A stretch of 5,868 bases of DNA from Firmicutes bacterium ADurb.Bin467 (GTDB lineage Bacteria; Bacillota; Clostridia; Christensenellales; Aristaeellaceae): assembly GCA_002068815.1 (NCBI GenBank), contig MWAC01000274.1:1-5868 (forward strand), read 5' to 3'. The number at the start of each line of letters is the position of its first letter. Position 1 is the stretch's first letter. Of the stretch, positions 1 through 5,656 are shown in pieces. The notes below the pieces were generated by a model, which ran no database searches, was not told where the DNA came from, and worked only from the letters and a program-made list of their open reading frames with translations. The position numbers were made by a program, and so were the translations under genes.

Positions 1-202
1 GGTTCCGGACGGACGGCCGCTTTCCTGCCGGGTCCGGCTCCGCCACCGGCAGCCTCTGCAGGACGCCGAGCTCGTCCTCGAGGGCGGCGCCGCGAGGCTT
101 GCGTTCTCCCAGCCGCAGCGCGCGGTCACGCCGGGGCAGGCGGCCGTGTTTTACGTCGGCGAGAGGTGCCTCGGCGGCGCGACCGTAGACCGCGCCGAAT
201 AG
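1..202 (+). CDS. mnmA: tRNA-specific 2-thiouridylase MnmA, C-terminal end (5' part outside window)
   Basis: Reading from base 2, an open frame of 66 codons ends at TAG 200-202. The residues resemble the C-terminal beta-barrel domain of MnmA, with the diagnostic stretch PQRAVTPGQAAVFY followed by GERCLGG (encoded about 116-180), then a short tail ending DRAE. MnmA acts in the cytoplasm. It activates U34 of Lys, Glu and Gln tRNAs with ATP and inserts sulfur received from a cysteine desulfurase relay. The ATP-binding PP-loop and the two catalytic cysteines lie upstream and cannot be checked here. No terminator hairpin is visible between the stop and the next promoter, so some readthrough into the coiled-coil gene is possible. 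The family call rests on this C-terminal motif alone but the motif is quite specific. Confidence 0.88.
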   Translation, partial: VPDGRPLSCRVRLRHRQPLQDAELVLEGGAARLAFSQPQRAVTPGQAAVFYVGERCLGGATVDRAE

Positions 203-234
203 CCAAATGTAAGAGAATTTTCATGGAAGAGGAC

Positions 235-263
235 TGGTCATTCCCGTACACATGTGTTATAAT
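235..263 (+). promoter_or_regulatory. Sigma-A-type promoter with extended -10 for the coiled-coil gene
   Basis: A perfect TATAAT lies at 258-263 and is preceded by TG at 255-256, giving an extended -10 (TGnTATAAT). Seventeen bases upstream is TGGTCA (235-240), which matches TTGACA at 4 of 6 positions. The stretch 203-316 is much more AT-rich than its surroundings. Transcription would start near 270, giving a leader of about 47 bases that carries AGGAGG at 304-309, seven bases before the ATG at 317. This indicates that the coiled-coil gene is transcribed independently of mnmA. Confidence 0.75.
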
Positions 264-316
264 CTTGCTATATTCTGCGTGTATCCTCATTTATAGAGCT
301 GTTAGGAGGCCGTTTC

Positions 317-2596
317 ATGGAGCGCAAGAACAAGATTTGGCTGACGGTTTTGCTGGTGCTGCTCGTCGCCGCGATCGCGGCGGTGGTCATCGTCAACAAC
401 GAGAAGACGCAAAAGGCCGCGCAGCTTGTGAGTACCAGCGCGCTACTGGAAGAGGAGCGCGGCAAGTACATGACGCTCGAAGAGGCGCTTGCCGAGGCGA
501 CCGGCCAGGTCGAACAGCTTACGACGGACAAGGAGGCGCTCGAGGGCGAGCTCGGCCAGCTGAACGCGAAGCTGACCGAGACCGAAACCGCGCTCGAGAA
601 CGCCACCGCGGAGGCGACCGCGAAGGGCGCCTCGCTGACCGAGGCGCAGACGCAGCTCGAGGACCTGAAGGTGCAGGTGTTCGACCTCGAGGCCGCCAAG
701 CAGCAGAAGGAGACGGAGATTCAGGCGGTGTCCGCCGAGCTCCAGACGAAGGAACAGGAAGTCGCCCGGCTGACGACCGAGCTGACGGCAAAGACCGGCC
801 AAATCACCGAAATCGAGGCGGAGCTGACGGAAAAGGCCGGGACGATCGACGCGCTCAAGGCAGAGCTGACGACGAAGAGCGAGCAGGTCGAGGCCGTGAG
901 CGCGGAGCTGACGGCAAAGACCGGCCAGATCGAGGAGATCACGGCGGAGCTGACCGAAAAGACCGGGACGATCGACGCGCTTAAAGCCGAACTGACCGAA
1001 AAGACCGAGCAGGTCGAGACCGTGAGCGCGGAGTTGACGGAAAAGACCGGCAAGGTCGATGCGCTCACGGAGGAACTGACGACAAAGACCGAGCAGGTCG
1101 AGTCGATGGCCGCGGAGCTCGAGTCGAAGGTCATCGAGGCCGACGCGCTGAAGGCGAGCATCGACGCGCTTGCGATGACCCCGAGCACCGAGGAACTGGC
1201 CGGAAAGATCGCCGCGCTCGAGGCCGACCTGTCCGAGCGCGAGGCGAAGATCGAGGAGCTGCAGGCGGAGATCGTCGAGGCGCAGCTTCCGGAGCCGACG
1301 CCCATCGCGCCGGTCGAGGTGGACGTGATCCAGAGCGAGATGAACGCGCAGGCGGCCGAGCTGCAGGTGGCGATCGTCGAGGCCGAGGCGAGGCTCGCGG
1401 AACTGAACACGACGATCGAACAGAAGGTCGTCGAGGTCGAGACGCTGAACGCGGAGATCGAGTTGAAGCAGCGGGAGCTCGCCGCCGCCGTGACGCCCGC
1501 GCCGGTTGCCACCGGAGCGCCCGCGACGCCCGTGCCCGCGACCGAGGCCCCCGCGACCCTCGTGCCCGCGACTGAAGTGCCCGCGACCGAAGCGCCCGCG
1601 ACGGCGGCGCCGCAGGTTGCGACCGAAGCCCCCGCGACGCCCGCGCCGGCGACCGCCGAGCCGCAGGTCATCGCGCCCGCGACGCCCGCGCCCGTCGAGA
1701 CGGCAGCGGCGACCGAGGCCCCGATCGACCGGGTGCAGCAGGACGTCGACGACATACTGAGCGGCCAGTCGACGCTCTCCGACGCGGATAAGCTCGCGAA
1801 GCTGAACGAGCTGGAGGTCGAGCTCTCCCAGCGCGCCGCGGAGCTCGAGCAGACGATCGCCGAGCTGAACGCGAAGAAGGCGGAGCTCGAGAGCGCGGCC
1901 GCGACCGTCGAGCAGCTCGAGGGCCAGGTCGAGACCGGCAACCAGACGATTTCCGAGCTCGAGCAGAAGATCGCCTCGACCGAGGGCGCGCTCGCCGACG
2001 CGAATGCGAACGTCGTGGCGCTCGAGGGCCAGATCGATGCCGGCAACCGGACGATCTCCGAGCTCGAGCAGAAGATCACGGACGCGGAGCAGGCGCTCTC
2101 CGAGGTGACGAGCGCGTCCCAGAGCATGAAGGCGGAGCTCGAGTCGCAGCTCGAGGCGCTGAACGCCGACCTCGCAAACGAAAAGACGGCGCTTGAACAG
2201 ATGCAGGCCGAGTACCTTGAGGCGCAGGGCGAGTTCACCGCGCGGCTCGAGGAACTGCAGGCCTACCGCATCGAGCGCAGCCTGCGCGAGGGCGAGAGCT
2301 ACCTGTCGACGGAGCTCGGGAGCGTGCTCGTGTTCGACGCGACCGGCGTCGAGGGCACCGCGACGATCGCAAACACCGTCGAGAGCGGCAACAGCATGGT
2401 GTTCGAGCTCGTGCTGAACGATCAGGTGATCTTCTCCTCCGACCCGATCGCCCCCGGCGAGAGCCTCACGAGCATTCAGCTCGAGACCCCGCTCGCGAAG
2501 GGCAACTACGAGGCGCTCGCCGTCCAGAAGACCTTCGCCAAGGACGGGACCTATGTCTCCGGCGTCCGCGTGCCCGTCACGCTGATCGTCGGGTAG
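317..2596 (+). CDS. Membrane-anchored long coiled-coil protein with Pro/Ala/Thr linker and small C-terminal beta-rich domain
   Basis: Not assignable to a named family from sequence alone. The ATG at 317 follows AGGAGG (304-309) by seven bases. Residues 1-6 (MERKNK) are basic. Residues 7-26 form one hydrophobic segment (IWLTVLLVLLVAAIAAVVIV) with no obvious signal peptidase site, so a signal anchor with the rest outside the cell is likely. Residues about 43-325 are Glu/Leu/Ala-rich heptads, including ten 14-residue repeats at 140-279. Residues about 338-390 hold more coil. A Pro/Ala/Thr spacer spans about 391-470. A second coil covers about 475-655 and contains a 35-residue duplication. Residues about 659-759 are different: beta-rich, with few charged heptads, and include FELVLNDQVIF, IAPGES and a valine-rich end. 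This is probably a compact terminal domain. Cysteine appears to be absent. The gene stands alone between its own promoter and a strong terminator. A surface stalk or spacer is plausible. A divisome or envelope scaffold is an alternative. Confidence 0.85.
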   Translation: MERKNKIWLTVLLVLLVAAIAAVVIVNNEKTQKAAQLVSTSALLEEERGKYMTLEEALAEATGQVEQLTTDKEALEGELGQLNAKLTETETALENATAEATAKGASLTEAQTQLEDLKVQVFDLEAAKQQKETEIQAVSAELQTKEQEVARLTTELTAKTGQITEIEAELTEKAGTIDALKAELTTKSEQVEAVSAELTAKTGQIEEITAELTEKTGTIDALKAELTEKTEQVETVSAELTEKTGKVDALTEELTTKTEQVESMAAELESKVIEADALKASIDALAMTPSTEELAGKIAALEADLSEREAKIEELQAEIVEAQLPEPTPIAPVEVDVIQSEMNAQAAELQVAIVEAEARLAELNTTIEQKVVEVETLNAEIELKQRELAAAVTPAPVATGAPATPVPATEAPATLVPATEVPATEAPATAAPQVATEAPATPAPATAEPQVIAPATPAPVETAAATEAPIDRVQQDVDDILSGQSTLSDADKLAKLNELEVELSQRAAELEQTIAELNAKKAELESAAATVEQLEGQVETGNQTISELEQKIASTEGALADANANVVALEGQIDAGNRTISELEQKITDAEQALSEVTSASQSMKAELESQLEALNADLANEKTALEQMQAEYLEAQGEFTARLEELQAYRIERSLREGESYLSTELGSVLVFDATGVEGTATIANTVESGNSMVFELVLNDQVIFSSDPIAPGESLTSIQLETPLAKGNYEALAVQKTFAKDGTYVSGVRVPVTLIVG
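734..1153 (+). repeat. Ten tandem 42-base units encoding a 14-residue coiled-coil repeat (residues 140-279)
   Basis: Ten consecutive units fit the pattern A-E-L-T-x-K-T-x-x-I/V-x-x-L/V/I-x. Leu at position 3 and Lys at position 6 are present in all ten. Position 10 is Ile or Val in nine, and position 13 is always hydrophobic. Fourteen residues equal two heptads, so the units extend a continuous coil without phase breaks. A degenerate eleventh unit precedes them at residues 126-139 and keeps the Lys. The units are collinear with no insertions, which suggests growth by in-frame duplication. Confidence 0.9.
776..1027 (+). repeat. Higher-order 126-base tandem duplication inside the 14-residue repeats
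   Basis: Bases 776-901 and 902-1027 encode two 42-residue blocks, each made of three different 14-residue units in the same order (a TGQI unit, a TGTIDALK unit, an EQVE unit). By hand count the two blocks differ at 21 of 126 bases. Units in the same slot of the two blocks are more alike than neighbouring units. The duplication therefore copied three units at once and was later than the original 42-base expansion. The next two units (residues 238-265) follow a similar GKVDAL then EQVE order. Confidence 0.8.
1487..1726 (+). repeat. Low-complexity Pro/Ala/Thr-rich linker coding segment
   Basis: Residues about 391-470 consist largely of repeats of PAT, EAP and TPAP, encoded by recurring gcccgcgac(g/c) blocks. 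The segment has no heptads and separates the two coiled coils. Such Pro/Ala/Thr spacers in exported Gram-positive proteins are usually extended and can carry O-linked sugars. That is general knowledge and not shown here. The short DNA repeats make copy-number variation between strains plausible. Confidence 0.8.
1907..2116 (+). repeat. 35-residue (105-base) tandem duplication in the second coiled coil
   Basis: Residues 531-565 and 566-600 form two 35-residue units (five heptads). Each carries LEGQ, then GN(Q/R)TISELEQKI, then an Ala-rich end. The core of the first copy (1916-1972) and second copy (2021-2077) differ at 5 of 57 bases by hand count, while the flanks have diverged. The spacing keeps the heptad register, so the duplication lengthened the coil without breaking it. 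Confidence 0.8.
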
Positions 2597-2606
2597 CCCA
2601 ATCTAC

Positions 2607-2647
2607 AAAAAACGCATCCCCCGGGCATGCGCTCGGGGGATGTTTTT
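2607..2647. terminator. Bidirectional rho-independent terminator between convergent genes
   Basis: CATCCCCCG (2615-2623) pairs perfectly with CGGGGGATG (2634-2642) around a 10-base loop. The hairpin is flanked by six A on the left (2607-2612) and five T on the right (2643-2647). On the plus strand it ends the coiled-coil gene 10 bases after its stop codon. Read on the minus strand, the A run becomes a U tract, so it can also end the EamA permease transcript, whose stop is at 2685. Confidence 0.9.
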
Positions 2648-2684
2648 GCACTCCGGGGATTCCCGGCGCGCCCGGGAAAGCCCT

Positions 2685-3098
2685 TTAAAGGATCATCACA
2701 AATGTCCCGGCCGCGATCAGCGCGGCCCCGATGATCGACTTGACGGTGAACTGCTCGTGCAGGAACACGAAGGCCATGATCAGCGTGATGACGATGCTGA
2801 ACTTGTCGATCGGCACGACCTTCGAGACCTCGCCGATCTGCAGCGCCCGATAATAGCACAGCCAGGATGCGCCCGTCGCGATGCCGGACAGGATCAAAAA
2901 GAGCCAGCTCCGCCTGCTGATCTCCGCGATGCCGTTTTGCGCGTTCGTCAGGAATACGATGCCCCACGACATCACGACGACCACGGCCGTGCGTATGGCG
3001 GTGGCCAGATTCGAGTTTACGCCGGCGATGCCGGCCTTTGCCAGTATCGACGTCGCCGCGGCAAAGACAGACGACAACACCGCGAAGAGAAACCACAT
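2685..3098 (-). CDS. EamA/DMT-family small permease, single-domain (137 residues)
   Basis: An integral membrane protein with about five helices (residues about 2-20, 31-50, 64-84, 97-114, 119-136). It has the features of a single EamA repeat of the drug/metabolite transporter superfamily: a conserved NSNLATAIRT stretch, SWLCYYRALQIGEVSKVVPID, and the FLHEQFT turn before the last helix. Full DMT carriers hold two such repeats, so one copy must form a dimer or work with a partner. This short form is common in Bacillota. The substrate cannot be told from sequence. I chose the ATG at 3098 because MWFLFAVLS starts directly with the first helix. An upstream in-frame TTG at 3161 would add 21 polar residues and has no better ribosome binding site. 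The Shine-Dalgarno at the chosen start is weak (GGGGA about 8 bases away). It lies downstream of rpsR in the same direction, beyond that operon's terminator. Confidence 0.87.
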   Translation of the reverse strand: MWFLFAVLSSVFAAATSILAKAGIAGVNSNLATAIRTAVVVVMSWGIVFLTNAQNGIAEISRRSWLFLILSGIATGASWLCYYRALQIGEVSKVVPIDKFSIVITLIMAFVFLHEQFTVKSIIGAALIAAGTFVMIL

Positions 3099-3260
3099 AC
3101 CGCCATCCCCATTCTTTCGTTCGTCCGGACTCAATCTATCGCAGGAGGCGGTTTCATACAAGCGCGCCTCTGTTAAAGGAGTCGTAGGACAGCGAAATTT
3201 CCGCGGCAGGGAATCCCTTGTTTCTCAATCCTCCCGCCCTCAACGGATTTTTCCGCGCAC

Positions 3261-3299
3261 AAAAAAGCGCCTCGCGGGGCTTCCCTCGCTTGGCGCTTT
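3261..3299 (-). terminator. Rho-independent terminator after rpsR
   Basis: On the minus strand AAAGCGCC (complement of 3299-3292) pairs with GGCGCTTT (complement of 3271-3264), enclosing a GC-rich 20-base apex with extra internal pairing. It is followed by six U (complement of 3266-3261). It starts 7 bases after the rpsR stop codon. There is no comparable T run on the plus strand, so it works in one direction and ends the rpsF-ssb-rpsR transcript. Confidence 0.88.
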
Positions 3300-3306
3300 A
3301 TGCGGA

Positions 3307-3561
3307 TTATTCGGACACGTACGGCAGAAGGGCGATGACCCTCGCGCGTTTGATGGCGCTGGAGAGCTGGCGCTGGTGCTTCGCGCAGGTTCCGGTCATG
3401 CGGCGGGGCAGAATCTTTCCGCGCTCGCTGGTGAACTTGCGAAGGCGCACCACGTCCTTGTAGTCGATGTGTTGAACTTTGTCCACGCAGAACGCGCAGA
3501 CCTTCCGGCGCGGCTTGCGGCCGCGGGGTCGGCGATTGCGATCGCCTCTATCCTCAGACAT
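3307..3561 (-). CDS. rpsR: 30S ribosomal protein S18
   Basis: An 84-residue basic protein of normal length for bS18, which binds the platform of the small ribosomal subunit as a pair with S6. Family motifs are seen in [19 protein letters not shown] and [14 protein letters not shown] followed by [12 protein letters not shown]. Cys22 and Cys25 (C-x2-C) plus Cys59 and His62 (C-x2-H) are a complete set of candidate zinc ligands, so this is the Cys-containing (C+) form. The basic N-terminal tail (residues 1-20) is Arg-rich and likely disordered. The start ATG at 3559-3561 is preceded by AGGAGG (complement of 3572-3577) at ten bases. The gene follows ssb by 27 bases and is last in the operon. Confidence 0.97.
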   Translation of the reverse strand: MSEDRGDRNRRPRGRKPRRKVCAFCVDKVQHIDYKDVVRLRKFTSERGKILPRRMTGTCAKHQRQLSSAIKRARVIALLPYVSE

Positions 3562-3588
3562 GGTTTACTTTCCTCCTTGATCTTGTCG

Positions 3589-4014
3589 TCAGAACGGCAG
3601 CTCGTCGTCCTCGACGTCGGTGAATCCGTCCGCGTCGGGTACGTAGCCGCTTGGCTCGGGCGGCGGCGGCGGGTTGTCCGCGCGCGGCTTTTCGCCCTGC
3701 TGGGAGCCGAGAAACTCCACATTGTCCGCGATGATCTCGGTGGCGTAGCGTTTCGACCCATCCTGCGCATCATAGGATCGGGTCTGTATGCTGCCCTCCA
3801 CGGCGACCTTGCGGCCCTTGGACAGATAGCGGGAGCAGAGCTCCGCCAGCTGCCTCCATGCAACGATGTTCAGGAAATCGGCCTCGCGGACGCCCTGCTG
3901 GTTCGCGAACCGCCGCTGCACGGCGATGCGGAACTGGCAGACCATCACGCCCGACGGGGTGGTCCTGGTCTCAGGATCCGCGACGAGATTTCCGATCAAA
4001 ATCGCTTTGTTCAT
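3589..4014 (-). CDS. ssb: Single-stranded DNA-binding protein
   Basis: A 141-residue SSB. Residues 1 to about 104 form the OB-fold that binds single-stranded DNA as a tetramer, with family features MNKAILIGNL, DPETR, the FLNIVAWRQLAE segment containing Trp53, GRKVAVEGSIQTRSY and the YATEIIADNVEFL end. Residues about 105-132 are a short linker with a five-proline run. The tip DVEDDELPF is the conserved acidic tail that recruits replication and repair partners. The linker is short, typical of the rpsF-linked housekeeping SSB in Bacillota. The frame is open further upstream, but the ATG at 4012-4014 matches the universal N-terminus and has AGGTG (complement of 4021-4025) six bases before it. The gene sits 32 bases after rpsF and 27 before rpsR, and is translated from the shared transcript. 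Confidence 0.97.
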   Translation of the reverse strand: MNKAILIGNLVADPETRTTPSGVMVCQFRIAVQRRFANQQGVREADFLNIVAWRQLAELCSRYLSKGRKVAVEGSIQTRSYDAQDGSKRYATEIIADNVEFLGSQQGEKPRADNPPPPPEPSGYVPDADGFTDVEDDELPF

Positions 4015-4046
4015 GGGTTGCACCTGCCTTTGTGGGGTCGGTACGG

Positions 4047-4505
4047 CTATTCGGCTTCGGAGACGGGGGCTTCCTCGTCGGCGTCGACGGCCGGGGCTTC
4101 CTCGGCCTCGGCGACCGCGGCGGCGGCTTCGGCCGGCGCGGCGGGCTGCGCGGCCGACGGCTGCGCGAACTCGCGCGGCAGCGGGGCCGGCTTCAGCGGC
4201 TCGCGCTTCGCGGGCAGCTGGGCCTCGTAGCGGATGACGAGGTAGCGGAGCACCTGCTCGGAAATCTGCAGATTGCGCTCGATTTCGCGGGGAAGATCGG
4301 CGGGCGCCTTGACGTACATCAGCACGTAGTAGCCCTCGGTCTTGTAGTTGATCGCGTAGGCCAGCCTGCGCTTGCCCCACTCATCCACGCGCTCCACTTC
4401 GCCGCCATTTTTCTGAACAAGCTCGGAAAAGCGGTTGATCAGTTCGTTGCGCGCGCTGTCTTCCAGCGCGGCGTCGATGACGTACATGACTTCATACTGG
4501 TTCAT
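4047..4505 (-). CDS. rpsF: 30S ribosomal protein S6 with acidic C-terminal extension
   Basis: A 152-residue bS6 protein that binds the central domain of 16S rRNA together with S18. The S6 fold covers residues 1 to about 95: YEVMYVIDA, the WGKRRLAYAINYKTEGYYVLM strand pair, and ERNLQISEQVLRYLVI. Residues about 97-152 form a low-complexity tail rich in Ala, Pro and Glu, ending in an acidic stretch (DADEEAPVSEAE). Bacterial S6 is usually near 95-100 residues, with tails of varied length known (E. coli has a glutamate tail). The ATG at 4503-4505 has a near-perfect AAGGAGGTGA (complement of 4514-4523) eight bases upstream. It is the first gene of the operon and lies behind its own promoter and a structured leader that may bind the S6:S18 pair. 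Confidence 0.97.
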   Translation of the reverse strand: MNQYEVMYVIDAALEDSARNELINRFSELVQKNGGEVERVDEWGKRRLAYAINYKTEGYYVLMYVKAPADLPREIERNLQISEQVLRYLVIRYEAQLPAKREPLKPAPLPREFAQPSAAQPAAPAEAAAAVAEAEEAPAVDADEEAPVSEAE

Positions 4506-4518
4506 GGATCATTTCACC

Positions 4519-4560
4519 TCCTTGTGGACTTCGGCCATAGCTCGTCGGCTATGGCAAGGA
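4519..4560 (-). promoter_or_regulatory. rpsF leader RNA, candidate S6:S18 autoregulatory element overlapping the ribosome binding site
   Basis: In the minus-strand mRNA, UCCUUG (complement of 4560-4555) pairs with CAAGGA (4524-4519). Directly on top, CCAUAGC (4554-4548) pairs with GCUAUGG (4541-4535) around a CGACGA loop. The 5' side has no unpaired base between the stems. The 3' side has a 10-base bulge, CCGAAGUCCA (4534-4525), starting with CCG. The lower stem uses AAGGA of the rpsF Shine-Dalgarno. Known rpsF leaders in many bacteria bind the S6:S18 complex through a CCG motif in an asymmetric loop and block translation. This fold matches that description from memory. It was found by eye, not with a covariance model. 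Confidence 0.7.
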
Positions 4561-4574
4561 TGCGCCAATTACAT

Positions 4575-4603
4575 ATTATATCAGAAAAACAGGCCCATTG
4601 CAA
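4575..4603 (-). promoter_or_regulatory. Promoter of the rpsF-ssb-rpsR operon
   Basis: On the minus strand TTGCAA (4603-4598) is followed by a 17-base spacer and a perfect TATAAT (4580-4575). The -35 box matches TTGACA at 4 of 6 positions. Initiation would fall near 4568, giving a leader of about 63 bases that contains the complete two-stem RNA element. The AT-rich patch 4568-4590 stands out from the surrounding GC-rich DNA. Confidence 0.85.
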
Positions 4604-4657
4604 GCGGTCGCCGTGAAAAGATTGCGCGCAGATATGCGTGGATTCATGAGGCGCCGC

Positions 4658-5656
4658 CTACCGCCTCTCGAACGCGCACGGCTCCGGCAGTATCGCCTCG
4701 AACGCGTCGAGTATGCGCTTTTTCTCCTCCTCAAAGTCGAAGGCGCCCGCGTCGTCGTTCAGGCAGATCATCTTGGACGCGCGCGTCCGTATGCAGTTCG
4801 CGGCGGGAGCGGCCGCGTTGGGGCCGCGGAAGAAGAACGCGGTGCCCGGCGGAGGTCCGGGCATGAATTCGCCCTTGGCCAGCCGCCACGAGCGCGCCGC
4901 GAGCTGGCTCAGGTCCGCGTTCGTGCGGAAGCGGCGTCGGCAGGTCGCGTCGAGCCCGTCCGGTTCGGCGTTCCATATCTCCAAAAAGGTCCTCTTTTCA
5001 TAGGCGACCGGCAGGTGGTGGTAAGAAAAGCCCGTGAAGTACGGCCAGGGCAGCAGCGTGAGCGTCTTGAACAGGTTTCTTCGTCCGTTTTTCGGGCTGA
5101 GCCACTTCCGGAGCGCGAGTTTTTGGCACGCCCGCCTGTTCAGGTGGCGGTTGATCAGCGCGGTGTTGTTCACGTAGACGTGCATGAACGTGCTGTTCAG
5201 CGACCGCGTGTGCGCGACGCCGAGGCCGCAGCTGTCCACGGGCACGCCGCGGCGGAAGAAGTCCTGCTCGCGGACGGGGTTCAGCAGAAATATGTCGTCG
5301 TTGAAGTAGACAAACCGGTCCGAGAGGCCCTCGATGCGGTGGATGTTGAGCTCAATCGGGTGCGAGCTGAACGTGGGCAGGTATTCGGGGGGTATGTAAT
5401 CCGCGTGGCGCACGATGTTGAGCTTCGGGTGATCGGCGTTCAGCCACTCCGGAAGATGTCCCCAGGTGATCAGGTGCACGCGGTTGACCCACGGCGCGAA
5501 CCGCTCGACGCCCCGGAACCAGTAATGCAGGTTGCCCCAATCGCGGAAGCGTATGTCGCGCGCGTCGCCGCCGACATCCGGCGCGTACTGCGCCTTTTCC
5601 GCGCGCCAGGCGGGGTCGTTTCCGTCCACCCACGGGAGTACGAAGTCTATCTGCAA
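4658..5656 (-). CDS. Stealth-family sugar-phosphate transferase (capsule/glycopolymer type)
   Basis: A 332-residue protein with the four conserved regions of Stealth proteins in order. CR1 is at 3-15 (IDFVLPWVDGNDP). CR2 is at about 34-140, with RFRDWGNLHYWFRGVERFAP, LPTFSSHPIELNIHRI and YFNDDIFLLNP, where the Asp pair 120-121 is the likely catalytic or metal site. CR3 is at about 157-225, with HVYVNN and PYFTGFSYHHLP. CR4 is at about 295-328, with MICLNDD and AILPEP. Characterised members transfer hexose-1-phosphate from nucleotide sugars to build capsule or exopolysaccharide with phosphodiester links. The substrate here is unknown. The start appears to be TTG (5656-5654), because QIDFVLPWVDG follows at once and AAGGAGG (complement of 5664-5670) lies seven bases upstream. 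No ATG fits. No membrane segment is evident. No other polysaccharide gene is visible nearby. No clear terminator separates it from the rpsF promoter. Confidence 0.92.
   Translation of the reverse strand: MQIDFVLPWVDGNDPAWRAEKAQYAPDVGGDARDIRFRDWGNLHYWFRGVERFAPWVNRVHLITWGHLPEWLNADHPKLNIVRHADYIPPEYLPTFSSHPIELNIHRIEGLSDRFVYFNDDIFLLNPVREQDFFRRGVPVDSCGLGVAHTRSLNSTFMHVYVNNTALINRHLNRRACQKLALRKWLSPKNGRRNLFKTLTLLPWPYFTGFSYHHLPVAYEKRTFLEIWNAEPDGLDATCRRRFRTNADLSQLAARSWRLAKGEFMPGPPPGTAFFFRGPNAAAPAANCIRTRASKMICLNDDAGAFDFEEEKKRILDAFEAILPEPCAFERR

Noticed and set aside
166..984. 272-codon plus-strand frame overlapping the start of the coiled-coil gene
   Set aside because: It is a frame-shifted shadow, Arg/Gly/Asp-rich and repetitive. 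It crosses the promoter, and its start lies inside mnmA without a ribosome binding site.
734..1153. Possible CRISPR-like or intergenic tandem repeat
   Set aside because: The 42-base units have no spacers, keep frame, and encode heptads. They are part of the protein.
721..2238. 505-codon open frame on the minus strand opposite the coiled-coil gene
   Set aside because: It is a Ser/Ala/Val-rich mirror of Glu/Leu/Ala codons in a GC-rich repetitive gene. It has no domain, runs against a strong sense gene, and its repeats follow those of the sense gene.
3143..3158. AGGAGGCGGTTTCATA on the plus strand, similar to the start region of the coiled-coil gene
   Set aside because: The position of the ATG is ATA, no sensible plus-strand frame follows, and the region is upstream of the minus-strand EamA gene. 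Likely chance similarity.
2881..4230. 449-codon plus-strand frame through the EamA, rpsR, ssb and rpsF region
   Set aside because: It lies antisense to four well-recognised genes and two regulatory elements, and has no recognisable protein features.
4015..4380. N-terminal extension of ssb to 263 residues
   Set aside because: The extension would overlap rpsF in another frame and is Arg/Ala-rich junk. The universal SSB start MNKAILIGNL has its own ribosome binding site.
4604..4657. Possible terminator after the Stealth gene
   Set aside because: Only a short TGCGCGCA self-complementary sequence and a four-T run are present. No stable hairpin followed by a U tract was found.
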